The notes: generated by a model from the letters alone, not told the origin. 64,000 nucleotides of DNA from Nocardioides sp. PD653-B2 (GCF_002117935.1 NZ_BDJE01000017.1:158785-222784), one strand, 5' to 3'; shown: positions 47,209-63,909, counted from the stretch's first letter. Translations and numbers: made by a program.

Positions 47209-47982
47209 GTGGCGGGCAACGCCCGCCTCAAGGAGACCCGGAAGCTCAGCCGCCGCTCGGAACGCTCCGAGCGGCGGCTCTTCCTTGCCGACGGCCCGAA
47301 GGCCGTCCAGGGCGCCCTCGGTGTCGACGGTTGTGTGGTCGAGGTCTTCGCGACCCCCGCCGCCACCGAGCAGTACGCCGCCCTCGCAGCCGCCGCCCCG
47401 CGGTGGACCCTCGTCGACGACCGGGCGCTCGCGTCGTTGAGCGACAGCGTGAGCCCGGCCGGCGTGGTCGCCCTCTGCCGCTTCCTCGACCGGCCCGTCG
47501 AGCACGTTCTCGACGGCACCCGCCTGGTCGCGATCTGCGCCGACGTCCGCGACCCCGGCAACGCCGGCACGGTGATCCGCTGCGCCGACGCCGCGGGCGC
47601 CGACGGCCTGGTGCTCGCCGGTCACTCCGTGGATGCCTACAACCCCAAGACGGTGCGGGCCAGCGTCGGCAGCCTCTTCCACCTGCCGCTCGCGGTCGAG
47701 CCCGACCCGGCCGCCGCGGTCCGCGCCGCCCACGCCGCCGGCCTGGTGGTGCTCGCTGCCGACGGCGCCGGGGAGGTCGACCTCGACGAGGCCGACGAAC
47801 TGCTGGCCGGCCCGACCGCCTGGCTGTTCGGCAACGAGGCCTGGGGCCTGCCCGACGAGCTGGCCGCGCTCGCCGACCACCGGGTGCGGATCCCGATCCA
47901 CGGCCGCGCCGAGAGCCTCAACCTGTCGACCGCCGCCGCGCTCTGTCTCTACGCGTCCGCGCGCGCCCACCGGGCCCACTAG
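47209..47982 (+). CDS. SpoU/TrmH-family RNA 2'-O-methyltransferase
   Basis: This 257-residue SPOUT-fold methyltransferase has the N-terminal substrate-binding region (NARLKETRKLSRRSERSERR), motif 1 (CADVRDPGNAGTVIRCADAAGADG), motif 2 (TAWLFGNEAWGLPDEL) and motif 3 (RIPIHGRAESLNLSTAAAL). The usual neighbour of rplT and pheS, it probably methylates rRNA or tRNA. The codons for residues 14-24 form a perfect 14-bp hairpin, described separately. The start is GTG at 47209. Confidence 0.9.
   Translation: MAGNARLKETRKLSRRSERSERRLFLADGPKAVQGALGVDGCVVEVFATPAATEQYAALAAAAPRWTLVDDRALASLSDSVSPAGVVALCRFLDRPVEHVLDGTRLVAICADVRDPGNAGTVIRCADAAGADGLVLAGHSVDAYNPKTVRASVGSLFHLPLAVEPDPAAAVRAAHAAGLVVLAADGAGEVDLDEADELLAGPTAWLFGNEAWGLPDELAALADHRVRIPIHGRAESLNLSTAAALCLYASARAHRAH
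47248..47279 (+). terminator. Perfect 14-bp hairpin in the 5' coding end of the methylase gene
   Basis: The arms 47248-47261 and 47266-47279 are exact inverted copies around an ACGC loop, followed by CTTCCTT. The hairpin lies 57 bp after rplT, so it may terminate the ribosomal-protein operon while still coding for Arg/Ser-rich residues of the methylase. Confidence 0.5.
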
Positions 47983-47985
47983 GCT
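47980..47985 (+). promoter_or_regulatory. -10 box for a leaderless histidine kinase transcript
   Basis: TAGGCT overlaps the stop codon of the methylase gene and ends 6 nt before the GTG at 47992; no ribosome-binding site is present. Confidence 0.5.
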
Positions 47986-47991
47986 GCGCGC

Positions 47992-49020
47992 GTGAGCCAG
48001 GCCGACCTCGACGCGCTCGCCGACGGTGTGGTCCTGGTCGGCGCCGACGGCCGGGTCCTCGCGATCAACGAGGTCGCCGTCCGGTTCCTCGGGGAGGCCG
48101 CCGTCGACGCGGTGGGACGACCGCTCGAGGACGTCCTCGCGCTGCAGGACCAGGACGGCAACGACTGGTGCTCGACCAACAAGCCGTACGACGGGCTGAC
48201 CACCCGCACCGGCGTACCCGAGCAGCCGTGGCTGCTGCCCGACGGCACCGAGGTGCTCGTCGTCGCGCGGATCCACCGGCCGGCGCTCGACCAGCCCGTC
48301 GACCGCGTCGCCGTGAGCCTGCGGTCGGGCCGTGGTCGCGCCCGCCTTGATCGCGAGCGCTCTGACCTGGTCGCCACGGTCGCCCACGAGCTGCGGTCAC
48401 CGCTGACCGGGGTGAAGGGTTTCGTCCAGGCGCTGCTCAACCGCTGGGACAAGCTCTCCGACGAGCAGAAGAAGCTCATGCTGACGACGGTCAGCGCCGA
48501 CTCCGACCGGCTCAGCCGCCTGATCGCCGAGCTCCTCGACGTCGCCCGCATCGACACCGGGCGTCTCCAGCTCTACCCGCGGCCGTCCGACGCCGGTGTC
48601 CTGGTGCGCCGCGTCGTCGACTCGGTGGCCGCAGGCACCAGCCGCCCGATCGACCTGGACGTCGCCGACGACCTGCCGACGATCACGGTCGACCCCGACA
48701 AGTTCACCCAGGTGGTCACGAACCTGGTCGAGAACGCCGTGCGCCACGGGTCCGGCAGCGTCCGGATCGCCCTGGAGACGTCCGGGTCCGAGCCCCGCGG
48801 CGTCCTGCTCTCGGTGGAGGACGAGGGGGACGGGATCGCGCCGGAGCTGCGGGCCCGCGTCTTCACGAAGTTCTGGACCGGCGGCGGGAGCGGCGGCTCC
48901 GGCCTGGGCCTCTACCTGGTCAACGGCCTGGTCAAGGCGCACGGCGGGAGCGTGACCATCGGCGACGCGGACGGTGGCGGCGCCCGGATCGTCATCGCGC
49001 TGCCGAGCAGCCCGGCCTAG
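47992..49020 (+). CDS. Cytosolic PAS-domain sensor histidine kinase
   Basis: This 342-residue protein has an N-terminal PAS domain (about 5-115, with DGVVLVGADGRVLAINEVAVRFLG), a HisKA dimerisation domain with the phosphorylated His132 in VAHELRSPLTGVKGFVQ, and a HATPase domain with the N box (NLVENAVRHG), G1 (DEGDGIA) and G2 (GSGLGLYLV). There is no transmembrane segment. No response regulator gene is adjacent, so it is an orphan. It is translated from GTG 47992, probably leaderless. The signal is unknown. Confidence 0.88.
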   Translation: MSQADLDALADGVVLVGADGRVLAINEVAVRFLGEAAVDAVGRPLEDVLALQDQDGNDWCSTNKPYDGLTTRTGVPEQPWLLPDGTEVLVVARIHRPALDQPVDRVAVSLRSGRGRARLDRERSDLVATVAHELRSPLTGVKGFVQALLNRWDKLSDEQKKLMLTTVSADSDRLSRLIAELLDVARIDTGRLQLYPRPSDAGVLVRRVVDSVAAGTSRPIDLDVADDLPTITVDPDKFTQVVTNLVENAVRHGSGSVRIALETSGSEPRGVLLSVEDEGDGIAPELRARVFTKFWTGGGSGGSGLGLYLVNGLVKAHGGSVTIGDADGGGARIVIALPSSPA

Positions 49021-49030
49021 CGCACCAGGG

Positions 49031-49423
49031 TCAGGGGAGGCGCTTCTCCAGTGCCTCGACGCGCCGGGAGATCTCCTCGAGGCGGGTCAGGATCTCCCGC
49101 TCGAGGTCGGTGCTGAGCCTCTCGGCGGGCTCCTCGTCCGTGCGGATGAACACCGCCGCGAGCGTCGCGCTGAGCAGCGACAGCAGCACGAAGCCGACCA
49201 CGATGAGGACGGCCGAGACGACCGTCGCCGTGGCGGTGTCGGGCGGCCCGTACACGTAGCCGACGGTGGTCATCAGGCACAGCGCCCACCACAGACCGCC
49301 CCAGAAGCTGCCGACGGTGTCGGACTCGAAGGCGGCGGCGGCACCGGCACCCCCGAGGAGACATGCCAGGGCGACGATGATCGCGGGCGGGGCGACGGTC
49401 CGCTCCAGACGAGGTGACTTCAC
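49031..49423 (-). CDS. Small two-helix K+ channel-like protein
   Basis: This 130-residue protein has two transmembrane helices (about 12-30 and 66-92) around a pore helix and a filter-like [10 protein letters not shown] (residues 51-60). Potassium channels usually have TVGYG; here the last glycine is replaced by Val-Tyr-Gly. A C-terminal coiled coil ([25 protein letters not shown]) may drive oligomerisation. Ion selectivity is uncertain. It converges on the histidine kinase gene with only a 10-bp gap. Confidence 0.75.
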   Translation of the reverse strand: MKSPRLERTVAPPAIIVALACLLGGAGAAAAFESDTVGSFWGGLWWALCLMTTVGYVYGPPDTATATVVSAVLIVVGFVLLSLLSATLAAVFIRTDEEPAERLSTDLEREILTRLEEISRRVEALEKRLP

Positions 49424-49525
49424 GCTGCGATTGTGGCCCGCGGTGTCCGCGCGGGGAACCGGTTCGCGCCCGACGTGGCGACCTTCCTAGACTTGCCGGG
49501 TTGCACGCGCGCTGGAGAGGCAGAC

Positions 49526-50632
49526 ATGTCGGGCCCGAACACCGATTACGACCCCGTGGAGGTCACCCCGTTGAAGTCCGAGGAGGTCGACGCGTCCCGC
49601 GACGCGGCGCTCGCGGCGATCGCGGCCGCGACGGATCTCGCCGAGCTCAAGCAGGTGCGGATCGACCACACGGGTGACCGGTCGCCGCTGGCGCTCGCCA
49701 ACCGCGAGATCGGCGCACTGCCGCCCCAGGCACGCAAGGAGGCCGGCCAGCGGATCGGCCAGGCGCGCGGCGCGGTCAACCAGGCCCTCGCCGCCCGGCA
49801 GGCGGTGCTCGAGGTGGAGCACGAGGAGCGGATGCTCGTCGAGGAGACCGTCGACGTCACGCTGCCGACCGACCGGGTGCCCGCCGGCGCCCGGCACCCC
49901 GTCACCACCGGCTCCGAGCTGATCGCCGACATCTTCGTCGCGATGGGCTGGGAGGTCGCCGAGGGTCCGGTCATCGAGGCCGAGTGGCTCAACTTCGACG
50001 CGCTCAACCTCGGCCCCGACCACCCGGCGCGCACCATGCAGGACACGTTCTGGACCGACCCGCCCGAGGACCACCTCGTGCTGCGCACGCACACCTCGCC
50101 GGTGCAGGCGCGCACCATGCTGACCCGCACGCCGCCGATCTACGTCGTCTGCCCGGGGCGGGTCTTCCGCACCGACGAGTACGACGCCACGCACAGCCCG
50201 GTCTTCCACCAGGTCGAGGGCCTCGCGATCGACGAGGGCATCACCATGGCCCACCTCAAGGGCACGCTCGACCACTTCGCCGCCTCGATGTTCGGCGAGG
50301 GCATCAACACCCGCTTCCGCCCGTCGTACTTCCCGTTCACCGAGCCGAGCGCCGAGGTCGACCTGGTCTGCTTCGTCTGTCGTGGAGCCGGCGTGCTCGA
50401 CGGCGCACCGTGCCGCACCTGCCGCGGCGAGGGCTGGATCGAGTGGGGTGGCTGCGGTGTCGTGAACCCGCGCGTCCTCACCGCCTGCGGCGTCGACGCC
50501 GAGCGCTACACCGGTTTCGCCTTCGGCATGGGCATCGACCGCACGCTCATGTTCCGCCAGGGCATCGAGGACCTGCGCGAGCTCTTCGAGGGCGACATCC
50601 GCTTCACCACCGCATTCGGAACGGAACTCTGA
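49526..50632 (+). CDS. pheS: Phenylalanyl-tRNA synthetase alpha subunit
   Basis: This 368-residue class II synthetase subunit has the N-terminal coiled-coil region and catalytic motifs: [47 protein letters not shown] and [18 protein letters not shown]. It carries the actinobacterial cysteine-rich insertion [12 protein letters not shown]...CRTCRGEGW. The ATG at 49526 follows GAGAGGCAG. pheT follows after 4 bp and the two subunits form the usual (alpha-beta)2 enzyme. A TAGACT -10-like box lies at 49489. Confidence 0.97.
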   Translation: MSGPNTDYDPVEVTPLKSEEVDASRDAALAAIAAATDLAELKQVRIDHTGDRSPLALANREIGALPPQARKEAGQRIGQARGAVNQALAARQAVLEVEHEERMLVEETVDVTLPTDRVPAGARHPVTTGSELIADIFVAMGWEVAEGPVIEAEWLNFDALNLGPDHPARTMQDTFWTDPPEDHLVLRTHTSPVQARTMLTRTPPIYVVCPGRVFRTDEYDATHSPVFHQVEGLAIDEGITMAHLKGTLDHFAASMFGEGINTRFRPSYFPFTEPSAEVDLVCFVCRGAGVLDGAPCRTCRGEGWIEWGGCGVVNPRVLTACGVDAERYTGFAFGMGIDRTLMFRQGIEDLRELFEGDIRFTTAFGTEL

Positions 50633-50636
50633 CGAC

Positions 50637-53120
50637 ATGAAGGCCCCTGTCTCCTGGATCCGGGAGTACGTCGACCTGCCCGACGGCGTCACCACCGAGG
50701 ACCTCGCCGCGCGGCTCACTGCGCTCGGCCTGAAGCTCGAGGCGATCGAGAAGCCCGGCGACCAGATCACCGGTCCCCTCGTCGTCGGGCGGGTGCTCAC
50801 CATGGAGCCCGAGCCGCAGAAGAACGGCAAGACGATCAACTGGTGCACCGTCGACGTCGGCGAGGCCAACGGGACGGGGGAGCCGCAGGGCATCGTCTGC
50901 GGCGCCCACAACTTCGCGCCCGGCGACCTCGTCGTCGTGATCCTGCCCGGCGGCATCCTGCCCGGGAACTTCGAGATCTCCGCGCGCAAGACCTACGGCC
51001 ACCTGTCCGCCGGCATGATCTGCTCCGCCCGTGAGCTCGGGCTGGGCGACGACCACGACGGCATCATCGTGCTGCCGGCCGACGCCGGCGAGCCCGGGCA
51101 GGACGCGTTCGAGGTCCTCGGCCTGCGCGACGAGGTCATCGAGTTCGAGATCAACCCCGACCGCGCCTACGCGCTCTCGCTGCGCGGCGTGGCCCGCGAG
51201 GCCGCGCTGGCCTACGGTGCGCCGTACCGCGACCCGGCCGAGCGTGCCGTGCCGGCCGCCAACGACCAGGGCTACCCGGTCGTCGTCGACGACCCGGTCG
51301 GCTGCCCGGTCTTCGTGGCCCGCAAGGTCACCGGCTTCGACCCGGCGGCGCCGACCCCCGACTGGATGGTCCGCCGGATCACCCAGGCCGGGATGCGCCC
51401 GATCTCGCTCGCCGTCGACGTCACCAACTACGTGATGCTCGAGATCGGCCGGCCGATCCACGGCTACGACGCCGACAAGCTCACCGGCCCGATCCGGGTG
51501 CGCCGCGCTCGCGAGGGTGAGCGGCTGACGACGCTGGACGGTGTCGACCGCGCGCTGTCGGTCGAGGACCTCGTCGTGACCGACGACTCCGGCATCATCG
51601 GTCTCGGCGGCGTGATGGGCGGCGAGACCACCGAGATGTCCGCCACGACCACCTCGGTGCTGGTCGAGGCCGCCCACTGGGACGCCACGTCGATGTTCCG
51701 CACCGGCAAGCGCCACAAGCTCACCTCCGAGGCCGGCAAGCGCAACGAGCGCGGAGCCGACCCGACGGTGACCGAGGCCGCGGCCGACCGCGTCGTCGAG
51801 CTGCTCACGACCCACGGCGGCGGCACGGTCGACCCCGGCGTCACGGTGGTCGGCACCCCGCCCCGCCAGCCCTCGATCGCGATGGCCTACGACCTGCCCG
51901 CCCGCGTCACCGGCATGCCGATCGACGCGGCCGTCACCGTCACCAACCTCGAGGCCGTCGGGTGCACCCTCGACAAGGGCGACACCGGCGTCACCGCGAC
52001 CCCGCCGCCGTGGCGGCCCGACCTCACCGACCCGTTCGACCTGGTCGAGGAGGTCGCCCGGATCGTCGGCTACGACCAGGTGCCGTCCGTGCTGCCGCGC
52101 GAGGCCGCCGGCCGCGGGCTGACCCGTGAGCAGCGCCTGCGCCGCCGGGTCGGCCGCACCCTGGCCGGTGCCGGATGCGTCGAGGTGATCAGCTTCCCGT
52201 TCGTCGGCGACGCCGCGTTCGACGCCCTCGGCCTGCCCGCCGACGACGTGCTGCGGCGCACCGTGCGGCTGGCGAACCCGCTGTCCAGCGAGGAGCCGTC
52301 GTACACCACGACGCTGCTGCCGGGCCTGCTCAAGGCCGCCGCCCGCAACATCGGCCGCGGCGCGGGCGGGGTGTCGCTCTTCGAGACCGGCACCGTCGCG
52401 TTCCCCGTCGACCGCGGCCCGGCGCCGATCTACGGCGTCGACCGGCGACCCAGCGACAGCGAGCTCGCCAAGCTCTTCGAGGCGATCCCGGAGCAGCCCC
52501 TGCACCTCGGCGTCGTGCTGGCCGGTGAGCGCGAGCGCGCCGGCTGGTGGGGTGCGGGACGCGAGGCCGGCTGGGCCGACGCGATCGGCCTGGTCCGGCG
52601 TCTCGGCACCGAGCTCGGCGTCGACGTGGAGGTCGTGTCGGCCGCGCGGATGCCGTGGCACCCGGGCCGTTGCGCCCAGGTCCGCGTCGGCGGGGTCGAG
52701 CTCGGCCACGCGGGCGAGCTGCACCCGAAGGTCTGCCAGGCGTTCGGCCTGCCGCCGCGCAGCGCCGCCGTGGAGATCGACCTCGACCTCCTGATGCAGC
52801 ACGCCCGCGACGTCACGCCGGGCCCGGACTTCTCGACGTACCCGCTGGCGAAGGAGGACGTCGCCCTCGTGGTCGACGCCGCCGTCGCGACGGCCGATGT
52901 CGAGGCCGCGCTCCGCGCGGGCGCGGGCGACCTGCTGGAGTCGATCCGGCTCTTCGACCTCTACACCGGCGACCAGGTCGGAGCGGGGCGCAAGTCGCTC
53001 GCGTTCGCGCTCCGGTTCCGAGCCACCGATCGCACCCTCACCGAGGAGGAGACGGCGGCCGCGCGCGATGCGGCCGTCGCGCTCGCCGCCGAGCGGACCG
53101 GTGCCGTCCGACGGAGCTGA
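50637..53120 (+). CDS. pheT: Phenylalanyl-tRNA synthetase beta subunit
   Basis: This 827-residue subunit has the complete domain order: N-terminal MKAPVSWIREYVDLP, the tRNA-binding EMAP-like domain (GPLVVGRVLTMEP), B3/B4 editing domain, B5 DNA-binding-like domain, catalytic-like core, and the C-terminal FDX-ACB anticodon-binding domain (FSTYPLAKEDVALVVDAAV). It charges tRNA-Phe with PheS and edits tyrosine errors. A small hairpin AGGCCG-caa-CGGCCT (53151-53165) follows and may help terminate before the convergent gene. Confidence 0.97.
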   Translation: MKAPVSWIREYVDLPDGVTTEDLAARLTALGLKLEAIEKPGDQITGPLVVGRVLTMEPEPQKNGKTINWCTVDVGEANGTGEPQGIVCGAHNFAPGDLVVVILPGGILPGNFEISARKTYGHLSAGMICSARELGLGDDHDGIIVLPADAGEPGQDAFEVLGLRDEVIEFEINPDRAYALSLRGVAREAALAYGAPYRDPAERAVPAANDQGYPVVVDDPVGCPVFVARKVTGFDPAAPTPDWMVRRITQAGMRPISLAVDVTNYVMLEIGRPIHGYDADKLTGPIRVRRAREGERLTTLDGVDRALSVEDLVVTDDSGIIGLGGVMGGETTEMSATTTSVLVEAAHWDATSMFRTGKRHKLTSEAGKRNERGADPTVTEAAADRVVELLTTHGGGTVDPGVTVVGTPPRQPSIAMAYDLPARVTGMPIDAAVTVTNLEAVGCTLDKGDTGVTATPPPWRPDLTDPFDLVEEVARIVGYDQVPSVLPREAAGRGLTREQRLRRRVGRTLAGAGCVEVISFPFVGDAAFDALGLPADDVLRRTVRLANPLSSEEPSYTTTLLPGLLKAAARNIGRGAGGVSLFETGTVAFPVDRGPAPIYGVDRRPSDSELAKLFEAIPEQPLHLGVVLAGERERAGWWGAGREAGWADAIGLVRRLGTELGVDVEVVSAARMPWHPGRCAQVRVGGVELGHAGELHPKVCQAFGLPPRSAAVEIDLDLLMQHARDVTPGPDFSTYPLAKEDVALVVDAAVATADVEAALRAGAGDLLESIRLFDLYTGDQVGAGRKSLAFALRFRATDRTLTEEETAAARDAAVALAAERTGAVRRS

Positions 53121-53150
53121 CGAACCGGCAGCAGGTCTCGACCAGCCCGG

Positions 53151-53165
53151 AGGCCGCAACGGCCT
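53151..53165. terminator. Small hairpin between pheT and the convergent MDMPI gene
   Basis: AGGCCG-caa-CGGCCT is a perfect 6-bp stem with a 3-nt loop in the 63-bp convergent gap. It is weak as a terminator because no U-tract follows. Confidence 0.35.
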
Positions 53166-53183
53166 GCCCGCCGCCCGCGCCAC

Positions 53184-55609
<2,426 letters not shown>

Positions 55610-55613
<4 letters not shown>

Positions 55614-56761
55614 CCGTCACCTCACCCCGGGGTTTCCGGGCCGCCGGCGTCGCCGCCGGACTCAAGTCCACCGGAGCCAAGGACGTCGCGCTCGTCGTCA
55701 ACGACGGCCCGACCCACGACTCCGCCACCGTCTTCACCTCGAACCGCTGCAAGGCCAACCCGGTCCTCTGGAGCCAGGAGGTCGTCAAGGACGGCACCGT
55801 CCGCGCGGTGTTCCTCAACTCCGGTGGCGCCAACTGCTACACCGGCCCGGAGGGCTTCCAGACCACCCACGCGGTCGCCGAGAAGGTCGCCGAGCGGCTC
55901 GGCATCGGCGCCATCGACGTGGTCGTCTGCTCCACCGGCCTGATCGGGCTGACCAACCCCCGTCAGCAGGTGCTCGACGGGGCGGACGCGGCGTACGACG
56001 CGCTCGCGGCCGACGGCGGGCAGCAGGCTGCCGAGGCGATCATGACGACCGACTCGGTGAGCAAGCAGGTCGTCGTCGAGGGCGCGGGCTGGTCGATCGG
56101 CGGGATGGCCAAGGGCGCCGGCATGCTCGCTCCCCAGCTCGCCACGATGCTGGTCGTCCTCACGACCGACGCCGTGGTGCCGGCCGCCGACCTCGACGTC
56201 GCACTGCGTGCGGCGACGTCGGTGAGCTTCGACCGGCTCGACTCCGACGGCTGCATGTCCACCAACGACACGGTGACGGTGATGGCGAGCGGCGCCAGCG
56301 GGATCACCCCCTCGCTCCCGGACTTCACCGACGCGCTCACCCAGGCCTGCACCGACCTCGCCATGCAGCTGCTCCGCGACGCCGAGGGCGCCGACCACGA
56401 GATCGCGATCACCGTCCTCAACGCCGCGACCGAGGCCGAGGCCGTCGAGGTCGGCCGCAGCGTCGCGCGCAGCAACCTCTTCAAGGCCGCGGTCTTCGGC
56501 AACGACCCCAACTGGGGCCGGGTGCTGGCCAGCATCGGCACCACCGAGGCGGCCTTCGACCCGGCCGACCTCGACGTCGCCATGAACGGCGTCTGGGTGT
56601 GCAAGCAGTCGACGCCGCACGCCGACCCCGACACCGTCGACCTCAAGCCGCGCGAGGTCAGCGTGACCATCGACCTCAAGGCCGGGTCCGAGCGGGCGAC
56701 CGTCTGGACCAACGACCTGACCCACGCCTACGTCCACGAGAACAGCGCGTACTCCTCATGA
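55610..56761 (+). CDS. argJ: Bifunctional ornithine acetyltransferase / N-acetylglutamate synthase
   Basis: This 383-residue self-cleaving Ntn-like enzyme recycles acetyl groups in the arginine pathway. The cleavage site is in [21 protein letters not shown] before the nucleophilic Thr. [24 protein letters not shown] at the start and [15 protein letters not shown] near the C-terminus are also typical. It overlaps its two neighbours by 4 bp each. No separate argA is seen, so ArgJ may be bifunctional. Confidence 0.95.
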
Positions 56762-57696
56762 ACGACTCCAGCTCCGGCCAGTTCGACACCAGCAAGCCGG
56801 ACCAGGCGAAGGCTCGCACGCTCGCGGCGGCGCTGCCCTGGCTCAAGCGCTACCACGGCAAGATCGTGGTGGTGAAGTACGGCGGCAACGCGATGACCGA
56901 CGACACGCTCAAGCGGGCCTTCGCCGAGGACATCGCCTTCCTCCGCTTCGCCGGCTTCCGCCCGGTCGTCGTGCACGGCGGCGGTCCCCAGATCTCGACG
57001 ATGCTCGACCGGCTCGGCATCGAGTCGGAGTTCCGCGGCGGCCTGCGGGTCACCACGCCCGAGGCCATGGACGTCGTCCGGATGGTCCTCGTCGGCCAGG
57101 TGCAGCGCGAGCTCGTCGGGCTGATCAACGAGCACGGCCCGCTGGCGGTGGGCTGCTCCGGCGAGGACGCCGGGCTCTTCACGGCCGAGCCCGCGAGCAC
57201 CATCGTCGACGGCGAGGAGGTCGACCTCGGCCTGGTCGGCGAGGTCGCCCACGTCCGCCCCGAGTCCGTGCTCGACCTGATCGAGGCCGGCCGGATCCCG
57301 GTCGTCTCGAGCGTCGCGCCCGACGTCCACGGCGTGATCCACAACGTGAACGCCGACTCGGCCGCCGCGTCCCTCGCGGTCGCTCTGGAGGCCGAGAAGC
57401 TGCTCGTCCTCACCGACGTCGAGGGCCTCTTCCTCGACTGGCCGAACTCCGAGGACGTCATCGGCGAGATCAGCCCCGAGGCGCTGGAGGAGATCATCCC
57501 GACGCTCGCAAGCGGCATGGTGCCGAAGATGCGCGCCTGCCTCCAGGCCGTGCGCAACGGCGTGCCGCGGGCCACCGTGGTCGACGGCCGCGAGCCGCAC
57601 GCCGTACTCCTCGAGCTCTTCACCAACGAGGGCGTCGGCACCCAGGTGCTGCCCGGGGTGGAGACCAAGACCCGGAAGGCGAGGGACTCGCAGTGA
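56758..57696 (+). CDS. argB: Acetylglutamate kinase
   Basis: This 312-residue amino acid kinase phosphorylates N-acetylglutamate. Motifs include [23 protein letters not shown], and [28 protein letters not shown]. The N-terminal extension (about 25 residues) contains the helix usual in arginine-inhibited hexameric kinases, so feedback control by arginine is likely. It overlaps argJ and argD by 4 bp. Confidence 0.96.
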   Translation: MNDSSSGQFDTSKPDQAKARTLAAALPWLKRYHGKIVVVKYGGNAMTDDTLKRAFAEDIAFLRFAGFRPVVVHGGGPQISTMLDRLGIESEFRGGLRVTTPEAMDVVRMVLVGQVQRELVGLINEHGPLAVGCSGEDAGLFTAEPASTIVDGEEVDLGLVGEVAHVRPESVLDLIEAGRIPVVSSVAPDVHGVIHNVNADSAAASLAVALEAEKLLVLTDVEGLFLDWPNSEDVIGEISPEALEEIIPTLASGMVPKMRACLQAVRNGVPRATVVDGREPHAVLLELFTNEGVGTQVLPGVETKTRKARDSQ

Positions 57697-58865
57697 ACTA
57701 TCAAGACCGGTACGCCGCGTCTCTCATGAACACCTTCGGCCCGCCGAAGCTGGTCCTCACCCGCGGTGCGGGCGCCCACGTCTGGGACGCCGACGGCAAG
57801 GAGTACGTCGACTTCCTCGGCGGCATCGCCGTCAACGCCCTCGGCCATGCTCACCCGGCGCTGGTCGAGGCCGTGACCGCCCAGCTCGGCACGCTCGGCC
57901 ACATCTCGAACTTCTTCACCAGCGAGCCGCAGGTCGAGCTCGCCGAGAAGCTGCTCGAGCTCCTCGGCGTCGGCCCCGGCGGCGGCAAGGTGTTCTTCAC
58001 CAACTCCGGCACCGAGGCCAACGAGGCCGCCTTCAAGCTGACCCGCCGCACCGGCCGCACCCACGTCGTGGTCGCCGAGGGCGGCTTCCACGGGCGCACC
58101 ATGGGCGCGCTCGCCCTGACGTCCAAGGAGGCGTACCGCGCACCGTTCGAGCCCCTGCCCGGCGACGTCACGTTCGTGCCGTACGGCGACGTCGACGCGC
58201 TTGCTGCCGCGGTGACCGACGAGACGGCGGCGATCCTGCTCGAGCCGATCCAGGGCGAGGCCGGCGTCGTCGTGCCTCCCGAGGGCTACCTGGCGGCTGC
58301 CCGCGCGGTGGCCGACGACCACGGCGCACTGCTCTGGCTCGACGAGGTGCAGTCGGGCATGGGGAGGGTTGGTCGGTGGTTCAGCTTTGCGACGTCCGGG
58401 TTGGGGACACCGGACATCGTCACGGTCGCCAAGGGGCTCGGCGGCGGCTTCCCGATCGGTGCCTGCATCGGCCTCGGCGACGCCGGCACGCTCCTCGAGC
58501 CCGGCAACCACGGCACGACGTTCGGCGGCAACCCGGTGGCCTGCGCCGCCGCGCTCGCCGTGATCCGCACGATCGAGGACGAGGACCTGCTCGAGCACGT
58601 CACCGTGCTCGGCCAGAAGCTCCGCGACGGCCTGGCCGCCGACCCGCGCGTCACCGAGGTCAGGGGAGAGGGCCTGCTGATCGGGCTCGACCTCTCCACC
58701 GACGCGTCGGCCGCTGTCGTCGCTGCCGCACAACGAGCCGGCTTCATCGTCAACAACCCGACGCCGAAGCGGATCCGGCTGGCCCCTCCGCTGGTGCTCA
58801 CGGTCGACGACGCCAACGCGTTCCTGGCGGCCTGGCCGGGCATCCTGGACGAGGCGATGGCATGA
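57693..58865 (+). CDS. argD: Acetylornithine aminotransferase
   Basis: This 390-residue PLP fold-type I transaminase has [28 protein letters not shown] and [15 protein letters not shown], the Asp in [13 protein letters not shown], and the PLP-lysine in [15 protein letters not shown]. It makes N-acetylornithine. The start is GTG 57693, overlapping argB by 4 bp. It ends overlapping argF by 4 bp. Confidence 0.96.
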   Translation: MNYQDRYAASLMNTFGPPKLVLTRGAGAHVWDADGKEYVDFLGGIAVNALGHAHPALVEAVTAQLGTLGHISNFFTSEPQVELAEKLLELLGVGPGGGKVFFTNSGTEANEAAFKLTRRTGRTHVVVAEGGFHGRTMGALALTSKEAYRAPFEPLPGDVTFVPYGDVDALAAAVTDETAAILLEPIQGEAGVVVPPEGYLAAARAVADDHGALLWLDEVQSGMGRVGRWFSFATSGLGTPDIVTVAKGLGGGFPIGACIGLGDAGTLLEPGNHGTTFGGNPVACAAALAVIRTIEDEDLLEHVTVLGQKLRDGLAADPRVTEVRGEGLLIGLDLSTDASAAVVAAAQRAGFIVNNPTPKRIRLAPPLVLTVDDANAFLAAWPGILDEAMA

Positions 58866-59799
58866 GTGCCCCCCACATCAGGCACTTCCTCGCCGACGAC
58901 GACCTGACCCCGGCCGAGCAGGCCCGGGTCCTCGACCTGGCCGCCGAGCTCAAGCACGCGCCGTACGACGCCAAGCCGCTCGCCGGCCCGAGGACCGTGG
59001 CGATGATCTTCGACAAGCAGACGCTGCGCACGCAGTCGTCGTTCGCGGCCGGGATCGCCGAGCTCGGCGGCTTCCCGATGCTCGTCGACGGCGCCCTCGC
59101 CGGCATCGGTGTGCGCGAGTCGGTCCACGACGTCGCCCGGGTCCTCGGCCGCCAGGCCTCGATGATCGTGTGGCGCACCTACGCCCAGGCCCGCCTGGAG
59201 GAGATGGCCGAGCACTCCGGCGTGCCGGTGATCAACGCGCTCACCGACGACTTCCACCCCTGCCAGCTGCTCGCCGACCTGCTCACCATCCGAGAGCACA
59301 AGCAGTCGCTGGCCGGGCTGACCGCGACGTTCGTCGGCGACGGTGCCTGCAACATGGGCAACTCCTGGCTGATCGCCGGGGCCACCGCCGGGATGCACGT
59401 CCGGATCAGCTCGCCCGAGGGCTACGCGCCGTCGGCGGAGATGGTCGAGCGGGCCGCCGCCATCGGCGCCACGACGGGCGGCTCGGCCGTCCTCGAGCCC
59501 GACCCGGTCGCCGCCGTCACGGGCGCCGACGTGGTCGTGACCGACACCTGGATCTCGATGGGCAAGGAGGACGAGGCCGCGGCCCGCGCCGAGGTCTTCG
59601 CGCCGTACTCCCTGACGACCGCCCTCTTCGAGCGGGCCAACCCGGACGCCATCGCGCTGCACTGTCTCCCGGCCTACCGCGGCAAGGAGATCGACGCCGA
59701 GGTCCTCGACGGCCCCCAGAGCGTCGTGTGGGACGAGGCCGAGAACCGCCGCCACGCACAGAAGGCGATCATCGCCTTCCTCCTGGAGCAGGCGCACCC

Positions 59800-59803
<4 letters not shown>
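58862..59803 (+). CDS. argF: Ornithine carbamoyltransferase with altered carbamoyl phosphate loop
   Basis: This 313-residue enzyme belongs to the ornithine/aspartate carbamoyltransferase family. The ornithine-binding loop [12 protein letters not shown] (SMG) and [10 protein letters not shown] are present. The carbamoyl phosphate loop usually reads STRTR; here it is TLRTQ (residues 54-58), keeping the first Arg and second Thr but losing the Ser, first Thr and last Arg. HPCQ replaces HPTQ. The operon context supports a role in citrulline synthesis. Carbamoyl phosphate comes from CarAB. Confidence 0.9.
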
Positions 59804-63776
<3,973 letters not shown>

Positions 63777-63785
63777 CGCCCCGGT

Positions 63786-63815
63786 TTGGTCCTCCTGCGG
63801 GGAGGCTGCTAACGT
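63786..63815 (+). promoter_or_regulatory. Candidate upstream promoter near the right edge
   Basis: TTGGTC (63786-63791) and TAACGT (63810-63815) are separated by 18 bp. A second, better promoter follows at 63910. Tandem promoters are common upstream of rRNA operons, which fits the run of leader-like sequence to the window end. Confidence 0.35.
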
Positions 63816-63909
63816 ACTTCTTGTCGCGCCGATGCGGCCCCCCACCTGGTCGAAAGACCTGACGTCGGGGCCAGGGCGTGACCGACACCAGCGAAGATCG
63901 GCCCCGAAG

